A DNA stretch of 64,000 nt from Desulforamulus aeronauticus DSM 10349 (GTDB taxonomy: Bacteria > Bacillota > Desulfotomaculia > Desulfotomaculales > Desulfotomaculaceae). The stretch is from positions 113,474 to 177,473 of the forward strand of contig NZ_FRAR01000008.1 of assembly GCF_900142375.1 (NCBI RefSeq), given 5' to 3'. The notes beneath the pieces are model-generated. The model ran no database searches and was not told where the DNA came from. It saw only the letters and a list, made by a program, of their open reading frames with translations. Position numbers and translations under genes: made by a program. Positions 38,922 to 47,849 of the stretch are shown piece by piece (within the stretch, counting starts at the first letter, position 1; each line of letters begins with the position of its first letter).

Positions 38922-40325
38922 CTAGGTATGCCGAATCACTTCAAAGCGCTCTAACTTCACTGCTTCATCTGTTCCAATACCCGCCTTTTGTTTGGCAATC
39001 TCCACCTGCTGCAGTGGGGTGTCCACTCCCTCCAGATCTGGCAATAGTAAACCGCTGCGACTTCCCCGACGCACAATCACCCCATATTTTTTAACATCCA
39101 GTTGTTCCATATTTTCAATAGCTTCCGGGGGCATGAGCACGTCCACAGATACCGTTAATTCAGTCAGTTCATCGCGCCGGATGGGGTAAAAACGAGGGTC
39201 CTGGGTACCGGCACTAACCGCGTTATAAACCACTTCTTGCACCACATTTTTTCGAGTAGGTGCCGTGGTTCCAATGCAGCCCCGCAAGTGCCCGTTCTTT
39301 TTAAAGGATACAAAGACACCCGCTTGCCCGGCGAACTCAGAAGGCACATCATAGTGATCCGGGTCCTTCCATTGACCCTGCAGGTGACTCTCTAAACTCT
39401 GCCGGGCTATCTGAACCAAGTAGCTCTCGCTGCTTCTTTGTTGTTCCAGCACCTTCTTTTTGTCTTGCTGCAACCGCCTCAGGAACGTTCGATTGGTGTC
39501 AGCACCCCTGGGCTGCAGAGCGGCCACCAGGTAGCCAACTCCAAAGGGTCCTTCATAAGATAATATCTCGCAATCTGCTGCAGTGCCCTCTAAAGCCCCC
39601 AGCATCATGGTGATGGGGCGCCGCCCGCATTCCCCTGCCTGCTCGCACAGGTCTTCCTCCAAGGTAACCAGTCCCATAACATCCAAGGACTTAAGAGACG
39701 CTACGATGGCCTGATCAAATTCCTTTCCCTTAGGGTCATACCCAGCCGGGGCATCTGCTGTGAGACGGTGGGAGAGATCCCCACTGGCAATAACAGCAAC
39801 CTTTGTATTCGTTGCCTCTGCTGCTTGCTTAATGGCTAGTCCAAAGGCATATAATTTTTCTGGGGAGAATACTCCCATGGAGCAGGGAACCAGTGGTAAA
39901 GTAACCCCTGCCTGTTGGAGAAAGTAAAGGGGCACCACAAAACCGTGATCTAGCTCCAAACTTACCTGTAACCGTCCAGCCACTTTCTTATCGATCTCCG
40001 CCACCGGCAGGCCCAGCTCTTCCGCCTGCCAACCAATTTCCTGACCCAGCCCCTGGTTATATTGATAGGTAAGTGCCACCTGAGGTGCCCCAAAACCTGC
40101 CAAGTCCCCCTTGGTTTCCGGTAAAGCATTGATTGCAATGGCATCACCAAACACCGTGGCGTGGGGAGAAATCATTACCAGTGTTTCCGCACCACTGTTC
40201 TTAATTTTTTGCCCCATTGCCAGCATAGCCTCACGGGTATCCCTAATTTTATCTGCCTCTGCCCCTCCCACTTCCGGTACAGCAATAGGCGGATGCGGCA
40301 TAACCCCGCAAAACACAATACTCAT
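38922..40325 (-). CDS. MEMO-like (LigB fold) / AMMECR1 fusion, AmmeMemoRadiSam system protein
   Basis: 467 residues with two domains. Residues about 1-270 are a class III extradiol dioxygenase-like domain (MPHPPIAVPEVG, ISPHATVFGD, VIASGDLSHRL). Residues about 295-465 are an AMMECR1 domain (FVSFKKNGHLRGCIGT, TQDPRFYPIRRDEL). The ATG has a strong AAGGGAGGG site. It is co-transcribed with the radical SAM partner 16 bases downstream, which suggests a shared, still unclear modification pathway. Confidence 0.93.
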   Translation of the reverse strand: MSIVFCGVMPHPPIAVPEVGGAEADKIRDTREAMLAMGQKIKNSGAETLVMISPHATVFGDAIAINALPETKGDLAGFGAPQVALTYQYNQGLGQEIGWQAEELGLPVAEIDKKVAGRLQVSLELDHGFVVPLYFLQQAGVTLPLVPCSMGVFSPEKLYAFGLAIKQAAEATNTKVAVIASGDLSHRLTADAPAGYDPKGKEFDQAIVASLKSLDVMGLVTLEEDLCEQAGECGRRPITMMLGALEGTAADCEILSYEGPFGVGYLVAALQPRGADTNRTFLRRLQQDKKKVLEQQRSSESYLVQIARQSLESHLQGQWKDPDHYDVPSEFAGQAGVFVSFKKNGHLRGCIGTTAPTRKNVVQEVVYNAVSAGTQDPRFYPIRRDELTELTVSVDVLMPPEAIENMEQLDVKKYGVIVRRGSRSGLLLPDLEGVDTPLQQVEIAKQKAGIGTDEAVKLERFEVIRHT

Positions 40326-40545
40326 GATAATCCCTCCCTTTGAAAATTTGGCTTAATTTTTCTATCGTAATAATAACTGCAGGGTTAAATAAGGGTATGG
40401 TGTTATTATTTTCTGATGGAGCCAAAATCACTCTCAACTAGTTTTTTCGGATATACAATTTAAAATCCTGCCGCATGATTTCTGCAGGAGGAAGAAATTT
40501 ACTTCTGTCGAACGTATTATCTAAGCTACGGGGGGAGGGGCTTTG

Positions 40546-41139
40546 ATGATTGATCGAGTAATGTCGGCCTTGTTTAAAGCTAGCGAAAATATGCGGGTAA
40601 CTCCCGGCAAACAAGTAGACAAAATTAATCAAAAACCCTTTACACTTGAACAGAGTCTGGCTGCCGAAACTGCCAAGGAAATGAGCAAAATCAAACGGCC
40701 TACGGAAGCTAAGCCTACCGATAAACCAACTACAGCAGAACGCCCGGAGCAGCCCCCTTACGTTCCTCTGCCTCTTCGCACACCGCTTTATGAAGATGCC
40801 AGATTTTATTGGAAACTAAAAGAGTTATCGGCCAAAGTACAGGAAAATGGTGAGGCTAAAGTTATTTTCAGCGTAAATACCAACACCCTGGGTACGTTGT
40901 GGTTTACACTCACCTCTCAGGAGAGTAAATACTTATCCGTTCAGTGCCTCACAGAGGCCAGCTTGGTAGCGGAAGTCTTTCGGGGCAGTTCCGAGCTTTT
41001 ACAAAGGGAATTGACCGAGGCAGGGTATGAAAATGTCGTTGTCTCTTGTCGGATACAGACTGGTATTCGCAGCATAGCTGATTTGGATCCTGATTTTCTA
41101 GCAGGTGAAACTATTTCTTTATTGAATGTGCAGGTGTAA
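40546..41139 (+). CDS. FliK C-terminal-like (hook-length control-like) protein
   Basis: 197 residues from the ATG at 40546 behind GGGGGAGGGG. The N-terminal half is low-complexity and Lys/Thr/Pro-rich (PTEAKPTDKPTTAERPEQPP); the C-terminal half resembles the FliK C-terminal domain (NTLGTLWFTLTSQESKYLSVQC ... SELLQRELTEAGYENVVVSC). It is paired with a small FlhB-tail-like gene three bases downstream, like ylqG-ylqH of Bacillus. Flagellar genes are not in the window, so a direct role in hook assembly is uncertain. Confidence 0.78.
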   Translation: MIDRVMSALFKASENMRVTPGKQVDKINQKPFTLEQSLAAETAKEMSKIKRPTEAKPTDKPTTAERPEQPPYVPLPLRTPLYEDARFYWKLKELSAKVQENGEAKVIFSVNTNTLGTLWFTLTSQESKYLSVQCLTEASLVAEVFRGSSELLQRELTEAGYENVVVSCRIQTGIRSIADLDPDFLAGETISLLNVQV

Positions 41140-41142
41140 GCC

Positions 41143-41433
41143 ATGAAAGAAATGAGGAAACCCAAGTTAAAGAAAGAACGAGTAGCAGCTGCCCTACGTT
41201 ACCGCTATGAGAAGGATCATGCTCCGACCGTGGTAGCCGTGGGCAAAGGTGAGATGGCTAAGACCATAGAAAAATTGGCCCAGGATCACAACATTCCCCT
41301 CTATCGGGACGCAACCCTAGCCCATACCTTAGTTGAACTGGGATTAGGTGTAGAAATCCCGCCTCAGTTGTATGAAGCTGTGGCCAAGATTTTGGTGCAT
41401 GTGGCTGCTTTGGATAAGAAGGTGATTAAGTAG
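41143..41433 (+). CDS. FlhB C-terminal-domain-like (EscU/YscU/HrcU family) protein
   Basis: 96 residues, soluble. Aligns with the cytoplasmic tail of FlhB: ALRYRYEKDHAPTVVAVGKGEMAKTI, then IPLYRDATLAHTLVELGLGVEIPPQLYEAVAKIL. The NPTH autocleavage motif of full FlhB is replaced by KDHAP, so self-cleavage is not expected. It corresponds to Bacillus YlqH. Co-transcribed with the FliK-like gene. Confidence 0.85.
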   Translation: MKEMRKPKLKKERVAAALRYRYEKDHAPTVVAVGKGEMAKTIEKLAQDHNIPLYRDATLAHTLVELGLGVEIPPQLYEAVAKILVHVAALDKKVIK

Positions 41434-41474
41434 CACCTGTATCGTGAACCAGCCGTAACGTTATATCTATTTAG

Positions 41475-41526
41475 AAAACTAAGGCTTGCGCCAAGTCTTT
41501 AGACGTCGGCGGAAGCCTTAGTTTTT
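41475..41526 (+). terminator. Terminator after the FlhB-like gene
   Basis: AAAACTAAGGCTT (41475-41487) and AAGCCTTAGTTTT (41513-41525) form a perfect 13-bp stem followed by TTTC; effective in either direction. Confidence 0.8.
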
Positions 41527-41576
41527 CTTATACTTTCATCAATAGAAATTTTATACTTTCTGAAAGTGAAAAAATT

Positions 41577-41602
41577 AAAACAGGGTACCATGCCCTGTTT
41601 TT
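41577..41602 (-). terminator. Terminator of the cysteine desulfurase-like gene
   Basis: AAAACAGGG / CCCTGTTTT stem with a 7-base loop. The minus strand continues TTTTAATTTTTT. Confidence 0.75.
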
Positions 41603-41625
41603 AGACTCTAAAAATAAGTTCTCTT

Positions 41626-42798
41626 TTATTTTACCGGCAAGGTAGTAACCGCCGGAGGTCTGCTAGCCGCAATTTGCCGCAAAGCATTCAAGGCAAAATC
41701 TACTTCTGAAGGCTGATTGTAGTAAGAAAAACTAAATCGGATCAGTTTTTCCTCAAAGGTACCTAAAGTGCGGTGGGCGTCAGGAGCACAATGCAACCCG
41801 GCGCGGCAGGCAATGTCGAATTCTTTATCCAACCGTTCTCCCACTTGACTAGCCTTATAACCGTCCATCCGAAAAGACACCACGGCTACTCTGTCATCGA
41901 CATTCTGTGGGCCATAAACCTGTAGTCCTTGAATCCGTGCTGCTCCATCAAGAAAACGTTTCGTCAAATTCATTTCTTGGTCTCTAATCTTCTTCATGCC
42001 CACTCTACGCAGGAATTTTACTCCCGCCCCTAAGCCTGCAACACCAACTCCATTTAATGTACCACTTTCATATTTCTCCGGCATCATCTCTGGCTGAGTA
42101 GGTGTTTCAGATCCGCTACCAGTGCCACCTTCCCGTAGGGTCAAAAGCGGCACCCCTTCGCGGATATAAATACCCCCGGTTCCCGGGGGACCTAGGAGAC
42201 TTTTATGACCCGGAAAGGTTAACACACTAATATTTAGTTTCTGTACATCAATATCTAACACCCCTGCAGTCTGTGCCGCATCCATAACGAAATATATGTT
42301 ATGCTTGGCAGCAATTTGCCCTACCTCTGCCGCCGGCATAATGGTGCCTGTTACATTGGAAGCATGGGTCATTACGATGGCCTTGGTATTGGGCTTGATA
42401 GCCTGCTCGATATCTCTAACAGAAATATTACCTTGACCATCACAGGCAACTTTGGTCACTTCCACCCCATAGGAAGCCAGAGTATATAAGGGCCGTGTGA
42501 CCGAGTTATGCTCCATGGAACTAGTAACCACATGATCTCCAGGTCGCAGCAATCCTTTAATGGCGAGGTTCAACGAATCGGTAGCATTTAAGGTAAAAAT
42601 AATACGATGATGGTCTCCAATATTAAAAAGCTCAGCCAGTAGTTCCCTGGTTTCATCCACCATCTGGTTGGCCTCTACGGTCCTTCTATGTCCTGCTCTG
42701 CCGGGGCTGGCTCCTACTTTTTTAATAAAATGTTCCATGGCCTGCCATACTTCCGGTGGCTTTGGCCAGGAAGTTGCCGCAGAATCAAAATAAACCAA
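41626..42798 (-). CDS. Cysteine desulfurase-family (class V aminotransferase) protein
   Basis: 390 residues, SufS/CsdA-like. Seen: VYFDSAATSWPKPPEV, GASPGRAGHRRT, the PLP-lysine in FPGHKSLLGPPG, and the persulfide-forming cysteine in RAGLHCAPDAHRTLG. It probably takes sulfur from cysteine; no SufU, IscU or selenium genes are adjacent, so the acceptor is unknown. Ends of the gene are flanked by related short repeats (41475-41568 and 42881-42903). Confidence 0.9.
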   Translation of the reverse strand: MVYFDSAATSWPKPPEVWQAMEHFIKKVGASPGRAGHRRTVEANQMVDETRELLAELFNIGDHHRIIFTLNATDSLNLAIKGLLRPGDHVVTSSMEHNSVTRPLYTLASYGVEVTKVACDGQGNISVRDIEQAIKPNTKAIVMTHASNVTGTIMPAAEVGQIAAKHNIYFVMDAAQTAGVLDIDVQKLNISVLTFPGHKSLLGPPGTGGIYIREGVPLLTLREGGTGSGSETPTQPEMMPEKYESGTLNGVGVAGLGAGVKFLRRVGMKKIRDQEMNLTKRFLDGAARIQGLQVYGPQNVDDRVAVVSFRMDGYKASQVGERLDKEFDIACRAGLHCAPDAHRTLGTFEEKLIRFSFSYYNQPSEVDFALNALRQIAASRPPAVTTLPVK

Positions 42799-42904
42799 AA
42801 TTTCCCCCCCTTAAAAAATTATGCTTATCTAATGTTCCATTTTATTCACCAATGTATGCGCCAGTGACTATCTAATTAGAAAAACTAAGGCTTTCTGAAA
42901 GTGT

Positions 42905-42961
42905 AAAAAATCTGGGCTCAAAGAAATAGTAACGTTACCATTTCTTTAAGCCCAGATTTTT
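42905..42961. terminator. Strong terminator after cwlD
   Basis: AAATCTGGGCT..AAAGAAAT and ATTTCTTT..AGCCCAGATTT pair almost perfectly across a loop containing the palindrome GTAACGTTAC; T-runs follow on both strands. Confidence 0.88.
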
Positions 42962-43065
42962 GAAAAAGTACACGCAGGGTGCCTGGCAATTCCAACGCTA
43001 CGCTTATGGAATAGCTAGTCTACCTTGCTCGCTTTTAGTTTTACAAAGATGCCTTCTTTGCTTTC

Positions 43066-43884
43066 TTAGGGCGCAGGTATATAGTTTCCTGGCTGTTCTT
43101 TAAAGGTTTTTAGTGCTTCTTCCCCGCTTTTATCCCCAGTTTCACCCTGTCCCTCTACCTGTTCACCAGAGTAGTATTTAATAATTCCGGCAGCAATGCT
43201 CCAAGCTACTTTGCTTTGATAAAGTGGGTCTTGCAACAATTTATCTTCCTCGGGGTTGGTAACAAAACCAATCTCCACAATCGCCGCAGGCATTTTCGTT
43301 TTTCTCAGGGCGTAGTAATCCACTTGTTTAGCCTGCCGTTTGGTGTTACCTAGAATCGTAGTCATTTCTTTTTGGATGCATTCCGCCAATATTTTACTTT
43401 GGCCAGATTCAGGGTGGGAAAAAACCTGGGCCCCATGCTCTCTGGCACTGGGAAAAGCATTGCAGTGAATACTGATGTACAGATCGGCATTCCTTTCGTT
43501 GGCCCTATCTGCTCTCCGAGATAGGTCTTGTCTTTTTTTCCCCTGCCAGCCCGGAGTTGCGTCATCACTTAAATCGATGTCGGTATCTCGGGTCAGAATT
43601 ACCGCAGCTCCCATTTGTCCCAGCACCATAGCCAATCGTTTGGATACTTCTAAATTGATTGCTTTCTCAGGCACTCCGCTAACACCAATCTTGCCTGGAT
43701 CTCTGCCTCCATGCCCCGGATCTACAACGATGAGTTTATTGGCTAGCACATAGGACATAGATGTAATATTTTTCTCTTCCAGCTTCAGCACAGATAATTT
43801 ATACACTTGAGCAGCCAGGATAATTAGAGCAATAAGCCCAATTACATAATATTTTTTTATCCTAACTGCACGAATTACTGTCAT
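43066..43884 (-). CDS. cwlD: N-acetylmuramoyl-L-alanine amidase CwlD (germination/sporulation)
   Basis: 272 residues with an N-terminal membrane segment (about 13-30) and an Amidase_3 domain. Zinc and catalytic residues are in VVDPGHGGRDPG, the INLEVSKRL glutamate, ISIHCNAF and AIVEIGFVTNPEED. In spore formers CwlD removes peptides from muramic acid for cortex muramic-delta-lactam. The position after rplM-rpsI matches Bacillus. The C-terminal 30 residues are a charged tail. Confidence 0.93.
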   Translation of the reverse strand: MTVIRAVRIKKYYVIGLIALIILAAQVYKLSVLKLEEKNITSMSYVLANKLIVVDPGHGGRDPGKIGVSGVPEKAINLEVSKRLAMVLGQMGAAVILTRDTDIDLSDDATPGWQGKKRQDLSRRADRANERNADLYISIHCNAFPSAREHGAQVFSHPESGQSKILAECIQKEMTTILGNTKRQAKQVDYYALRKTKMPAAIVEIGFVTNPEEDKLLQDPLYQSKVAWSIAAGIIKYYSGEQVEGQGETGDKSGEEALKTFKEQPGNYIPAP

Positions 43885-43977
43885 GATTTATCCACTCCTT
43901 TAGTAGTACAAGTCTTCTAAAGGAATGGTATGCTTTAAAATTGGTAAATAGAAGCAATAAAAATAACTTGGACATAA

Positions 43978-44008
43978 TAAAAAGGAAGGCCAGCTGCCTT
44001 CCTTTTGC
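43978..44008 (-). terminator. Terminator after rpsI
   Basis: AAAAGGAAGGC / GCCTTCCTTTT, a perfect 11-bp stem with a 5-base loop, followed on the minus strand by TTTTTATT. It lies 15 bases after the rpsI stop. Confidence 0.92.
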
Positions 44009-44022
44009 ATAAGCATATTGAA

Positions 44023-44415
44023 TTAACGTTTGGAGAACTGGGGTGCGCGACGGGCTTTCTTAAGACCGTATTTACGACGTTCTTTCATCCGTGGGTCACG
44101 GGTTAGGAAACCAGCACGCTTTAAAACAGGACGCAGGTTAGGATCTGCTTGTATTAGAGCACGGGCAATACCATGTCTTACAGCACCTGCTTGACCACTT
44201 ACACCGCCGCCAAGAACTTTAACAATTACATCAAAACGGCCAACAGTATTAGTAAGTTCCAGGGGCTGACGAACAACCATTTCCAAAGTCTTACGACCAA
44301 AATAATCCAATACTTGTTTATTGTTTACAGAAACCTGGCCTTCACCGGGAACCAGATAAACTCTGGCTATTGCGTTTTTACGACGACCGGTTCCGTAAAA
44401 TTGTACTTGAGCCAC
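44023..44415 (-). CDS. rpsI: Ribosomal protein S9
   Basis: 130 residues, complete. [18 protein letters not shown] opens the protein, [19 protein letters not shown] is in the middle and the basic tail [13 protein letters not shown], which reaches the P-site tRNA, is intact. Co-transcribed with rplM. Confidence 0.99.
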   Translation of the reverse strand: MAQVQFYGTGRRKNAIARVYLVPGEGQVSVNNKQVLDYFGRKTLEMVVRQPLELTNTVGRFDVIVKVLGGGVSGQAGAVRHGIARALIQADPNLRPVLKRAGFLTRDPRMKERRKYGLKKARRAPQFSKR

Positions 44416-44444
44416 AATACTTCCTCCTTCCGGTAAAGACTAAA

Positions 44445-44876
44445 TTAAAAATTCCATACTTCCGGCTTTTGAGCCTGATGGGGATGCTCGCTACCTTCAT
44501 AAACTTTGAGCTTTTTGGATTGCTGTTCACCCAAACTGTTATGGGGTAACATACCTCTGATAGCCTTTTCTACAATCAGCTCAGAGCGTTTTTCCATCAT
44601 TTTGCGGTAGGGAACCTGCTTCAAACCGCCGGGATAACCACTGTGCCGGGTGTACATTTTTTGATCCAGTTTTTTACCGGTAAGGATTACCTTATCAGCA
44701 TTAATAACAATTACATGGTCACCGGTATCTACGTGGGGAGTGAACATAGGAGTATGCTTCCCACGCAAAATGCGAGCAGCTTCAACAGCTACGCGACCAA
44801 GGGCCTTTCCTTCAGCATCGATAACGAACCACTTGCGCTCTATATCAGCTGGCTTGGCCATGAATGTAGTCTTCAT
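44445..44876 (-). CDS. rplM: Ribosomal protein L13
   Basis: 143 residues from the ATG at 44876 ([16 protein letters not shown]), preceded by TAAGGAGGG. A longer in-frame extension runs into the leader and is not needed. The core [22 protein letters not shown] and the GMLPHNSLG segment are typical. Confidence 0.98.
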   Translation of the reverse strand: MKTTFMAKPADIERKWFVIDAEGKALGRVAVEAARILRGKHTPMFTPHVDTGDHVIVINADKVILTGKKLDQKMYTRHSGYPGGLKQVPYRKMMEKRSELIVEKAIRGMLPHNSLGEQQSKKLKVYEGSEHPHQAQKPEVWNF

Positions 44877-44946
44877 TATCCGTTTACCCTCCTTACTGCC
44901 TGTGCAGATCACGACAACGGGGCGGGAGTCGTAACCGGCCACACAT
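44877..44946 (-). ncRNA. Possible L13 leader RNA
   Basis: Between the rplM promoter and start the transcript can form a stem from ACGAC / GTCGT with flanking TGTG / CACA, as in autoregulatory L13 leaders described in Firmicutes. The assignment rests on position and a compact structure, not on a covariance search. Confidence 0.45.
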
Positions 44947-44952
44947 GGTATT

Positions 44953-44981
44953 ATTTTAATAGATTGGCTATAATGTGTCAA
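44953..44981 (-). promoter_or_regulatory. Sigma-A promoter of rplM-rpsI
   Basis: TTGACA (44976-44981), a 17-base spacer and TAAAAT (44953-44958) on the minus strand. Confidence 0.85.
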
Positions 44982-45022
44982 GTGTGGTTACCTGAATGAA
45001 TTGTAAATATTACTGGTGGATT

Positions 45023-45043
45023 TAGCCATTAGCCAATGGCTCG
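45023..45043. repeat. Three heptads (truA/rplM gap)
   Basis: TAGCCAT, TAGCCAA, TGGCTCG in phase between truA and the rplM promoter. Confidence 0.6.
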
Positions 45044-45072
45044 CGACCCCAAAGTCTTACCCGTAAGCCTCG

Positions 45073-45816
45073 CTAGTACTCCACTTCCATCATACACAAC
45101 CCTTGTGGAGGTACGGTGGTCCCAGCTAGAGTTCTCTTCCTGCTGGCAATAATCTCTTCCATCTCCTGTGGTTTGATTTTGCCCATACCAATGTTTAGTA
45201 AAGTGCCGGTAATAATTCGCACCATATTATATAGGAAACCATTACCCCTAAGGTAGAGATGAATAACAGGTTTTTCTTCGACAAGCTCCGCCCGCAGGAT
45301 CGTCCTTACGGTATCTTTCACTGGTGAGCCCTGGGCTTGAAAACACTTAAAGTCATGGGTGCCCAATAGATACCGACAGCCTTCCTGCATAGCCTGTACA
45401 GTAAGAAGTCTCGGCTCATGGTAGCAGTAAAGCCGATGCTGTGGCGACATGACTCGATGGTGGTAAATTGAATAGCGATAGGTCTTTGCCTTGGCTGAAA
45501 ACCGGGCATGAAAGTCTAGGGATACTTCTTCTGACCTCACAATTTTAATATCTTCTGGAAGCAGCGTATTGAGTGCCAAATGAATTTTTTCTGTGGGCAC
45601 AGGCCATTTATCACTACGAAAGTTGACCACTTGACCCTGGGCGTGAACACCAGCATCGGTTCGTCCCGCTCCAATAATTTGGATGGGACTTTGGGCTACT
45701 TTGCTTAAAGTGGTTTCTAATACCTCTTGTATGGTGGGAAGTCCTGTACCCCGTTGCTCTTGAAAACCATGATAATTCGTCCCATCATAAGCCACTGTTA
45801 ATTTTATATTTTTCAT
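45073..45816 (-). CDS. truA: tRNA pseudouridine(38-40) synthase
   Basis: 247 residues from the ATG at 45816 ([19 protein letters not shown]), the usual N-terminus. The catalytic aspartate lies in [30 protein letters not shown] near the C-terminus is typical. Modifies the anticodon arm of many tRNAs. Follows ecfT as in Bacillus. Confidence 0.97.
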   Translation of the reverse strand: MKNIKLTVAYDGTNYHGFQEQRGTGLPTIQEVLETTLSKVAQSPIQIIGAGRTDAGVHAQGQVVNFRSDKWPVPTEKIHLALNTLLPEDIKIVRSEEVSLDFHARFSAKAKTYRYSIYHHRVMSPQHRLYCYHEPRLLTVQAMQEGCRYLLGTHDFKCFQAQGSPVKDTVRTILRAELVEEKPVIHLYLRGNGFLYNMVRIITGTLLNIGMGKIKPQEMEEIIASRKRTLAGTTVPPQGLCMMEVEY

Positions 45817-45906
45817 TGTTCCATTCCCCACCATCATTCATGTCCAAAGATCATTTTCAATGAGCACTTGCGCGAATTGTCTGCATCGGCCGCGAGTGGT
45901 TTTATC

Positions 45907-45953
45907 AAATGCCCCCTCAATAGTGGGTTCAATCCCCAACGGAGGGGGCATTT
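45907..45953 (-). terminator. Terminator after ecfT
   Basis: AAATGCCCCCT / AGGGGGCATTT, an 11-bp perfect stem directly after the ecfT stop. The minus strand continues TTTGATAAAACC, so the T-run is short; partial read-through into truA is possible. Confidence 0.75.
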
Positions 45954-45962
45954 AATATAAGG

Positions 45963-46766
45963 TTAGACCCAACGTTCCAAACCAACTAGTATAGTCGATG
46001 CAAATAAAATAAGTAAAATTAGAAAATCCAGATAACGGTATTGAAATTGTTTTAACCTCGTACGACCATTATCTCCTCTATAACAACGAGCTTCCATGGC
46101 AATTGCCAATTCATCTGCCCTTCTTAGTGAACCTGCCAATAGAGGAACCAATAAGGCTACGGCAGCTCCTAGTCTCTTCTCCAAACTCCCTGTGGTTAGA
46201 GAACCACCCCGCGCCTGCTGAGCCTTCATCACAACTTCTGCTTCCTCTAAGAGAGTAGGTACAAACCGCAAAGCTATGGTCATCATCATAGCCAACTCGT
46301 GCACTGGTACTCCCAGCCTTTTCAGGGGCTGTAGGAGTTTCTCCATAGCTCCCGTGAGATTAACCGGAGTGGTTGTCATGGTTAGCAACATGGCTGCTAG
46401 CACAAGTAACACCAATCGATAGATAAGCCTCAGTCCCAGGAGTAGCCCTTCTCGACTGACACTAATAATGCCCCATTCCCAGAGGGTCTCACCAGGATAG
46501 GTAACCGCTTGCAGTATCAGGCTGATGATGAGAAATATCCACAGAAAACGCATCCCCCGCCAAAGGGCGGCTAGGGGAACCTTTGCCATAGCATAGCCAA
46601 AAAGAATTGGCAAACCAGCAGCTAGGTAGCCTACCGGTCCCTGGGCTAACAACACCCCTGCCATGATTAACGGCATAGCGAGAAGTTTTGCTCTGGGGTC
46701 CAATCTATGTACTAGTGAATTGCCTGGATAATATTGACCTACCGTAATATTGGAGAAAAAAGACAC
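45963..46766 (-). CDS. ecfT: ECF transporter transmembrane component EcfT
   Basis: 267 residues from a GTG at 46766, seven bases after AGGTG; longer starts add basic residues not seen in the family. YYPGNSLVHRLDPRAKLL opens the protein, several hydrophobic segments follow, and the two coupling-helix motifs are QQARGGS and EARCYRG. It couples the two EcfA ATPases to interchangeable vitamin-binding S components, none of which is in the window. Confidence 0.94.
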   Translation of the reverse strand: MSFFSNITVGQYYPGNSLVHRLDPRAKLLAMPLIMAGVLLAQGPVGYLAAGLPILFGYAMAKVPLAALWRGMRFLWIFLIISLILQAVTYPGETLWEWGIISVSREGLLLGLRLIYRLVLLVLAAMLLTMTTTPVNLTGAMEKLLQPLKRLGVPVHELAMMMTIALRFVPTLLEEAEVVMKAQQARGGSLTTGSLEKRLGAAVALLVPLLAGSLRRADELAIAMEARCYRGDNGRTRLKQFQYRYLDFLILLILFASTILVGLERWV

Positions 46767-46963
46767 GATGAAACACCTGCGTTTCATTAATTTAGCCATA
46801 AGCCTATACCAACATCATGATTTTCGGACGTGCAAAGCACGCTCCTACAACAAAAAACACCCTTTTTTTTCACAAATAATCTAACGGTCATAGGTATTCA
46901 TTCAGGCGTTTATCATGGCTTTAGATTCTTATCTTACTAAAGTTATCTCAATAACTAAAAGTT

Positions 46964-46984
46964 AACGGCTAAAGGCTAATGGCC
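46964..46984. repeat. Three heptads (ecfA2/ecfT gap)
   Basis: AACGGCT, AAAGGCT, AATGGCC in phase, abutting the ecfA2 stop. Confidence 0.65.
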
Positions 46985-46985
46985 G

Positions 46986-47849
46986 CTACTGTTGACGGCC
47001 ACTCCGACCCCCTAGTAACCGCCCCACTTCCCGCTCTGCATCCACCAGTGTCGTTAGGTTAGCAATACTCTTGCCTCGTTCACGCAAAGCATTGGCTAAT
47101 TCTGAAGCAAAGGGAACAGCTAGACCGATCTCTGCCAACTGGTTACCCCGTGCAAAAATCTCCTGCGGGCAGCCTTCCATAAATACTTTGCCTTTATGTA
47201 AAACCGTAACTTTGTCAGCCCGGTGAGCAACTTCTTCCATATCATGGCTCACCAGGATCGTGGTAATTCCTTGCTTTCGGCATAATTCAGTAAAGAGATT
47301 CATGATTTCCTGTCGTCCCCTAGGGTCCAATCCAGCAGTAGGTTCATCGAGCAGCAGGATCTTTGGCTCCATGGCCAAGATACCCGCTATGGCCGCTCTG
47401 CGCTGCTGTCCACCACTAAGCTTAAAGGGAGATAAAGGATAGTATTCTTCCCCCAGCTTCACTTTTTTGAGGGCCGCTTTCACTCGTCGTTCTATCTCTT
47501 CAGAAGTCAAAGCCATATTCTTTGGCCCATAGGCCACGTCATTGTATAAACTATCTTCAAATAATTGACGCTCGGGCTGTTGAAAGATTACCCCCACCCG
47601 CTGCCAGAGAATGCGGCGATTCTTTTTTTGGCTTAGGTCCAGACCATCAACAACAACTTTTCCAAGACCTAACTCCAAGCCCGCCATCACTTGCAAAAGG
47701 GTAGATTTTCCCGAGCCTTGGGGTCCAATAATAGCCCTAAACTCCCCACTTTCTACAGTCAGGTTTATATTCTGCAAAGCCTGACGTTGCAAAGAGGTCT
47801 TTGGTGCATAGGTAAGCTGAAGATTTTCAATCTCAATTACTTTAGACAT
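46986..47849 (-). CDS. ecfA2: ECF transporter ATP-binding subunit EcfA2
   Basis: 287 residues. Walker A GPQGSGKST, Q-loop IFQQPERQLFE, signature LSGGQQRRAAIAGIL, Walker B ILLLDEPTAGLDP, H-loop SHDMEEV. Second ATPase of the energy-coupling factor module, overlapping ecfA1 by 13 bases. The C-terminal extension after about residue 245 is usual for the subfamily. Confidence 0.96.
   Translation of the reverse strand: MSKVIEIENLQLTYAPKTSLQRQALQNINLTVESGEFRAIIGPQGSGKSTLLQVMAGLELGLGKVVVDGLDLSQKKNRRILWQRVGVIFQQPERQLFEDSLYNDVAYGPKNMALTSEEIERRVKAALKKVKLGEEYYPLSPFKLSGGQQRRAAIAGILAMEPKILLLDEPTAGLDPRGRQEIMNLFTELCRKQGITTILVSHDMEEVAHRADKVTVLHKGKVFMEGCPQEIFARGNQLAEIGLAVPFASELANALRERGKSIANLTTLVDAEREVGRLLGGRSGRQQ

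Noticed and set aside
44877..44981. 35-residue N-terminal extension of L13
   Set aside because: It covers the promoter and leader; the ATG at 44876 matches L13 N-termini.
46800..46963. A gene between ecfT and ecfA2
   Set aside because: No frame with ribosome site; only an A/T-rich stretch and a REP-like end fragment are visible.
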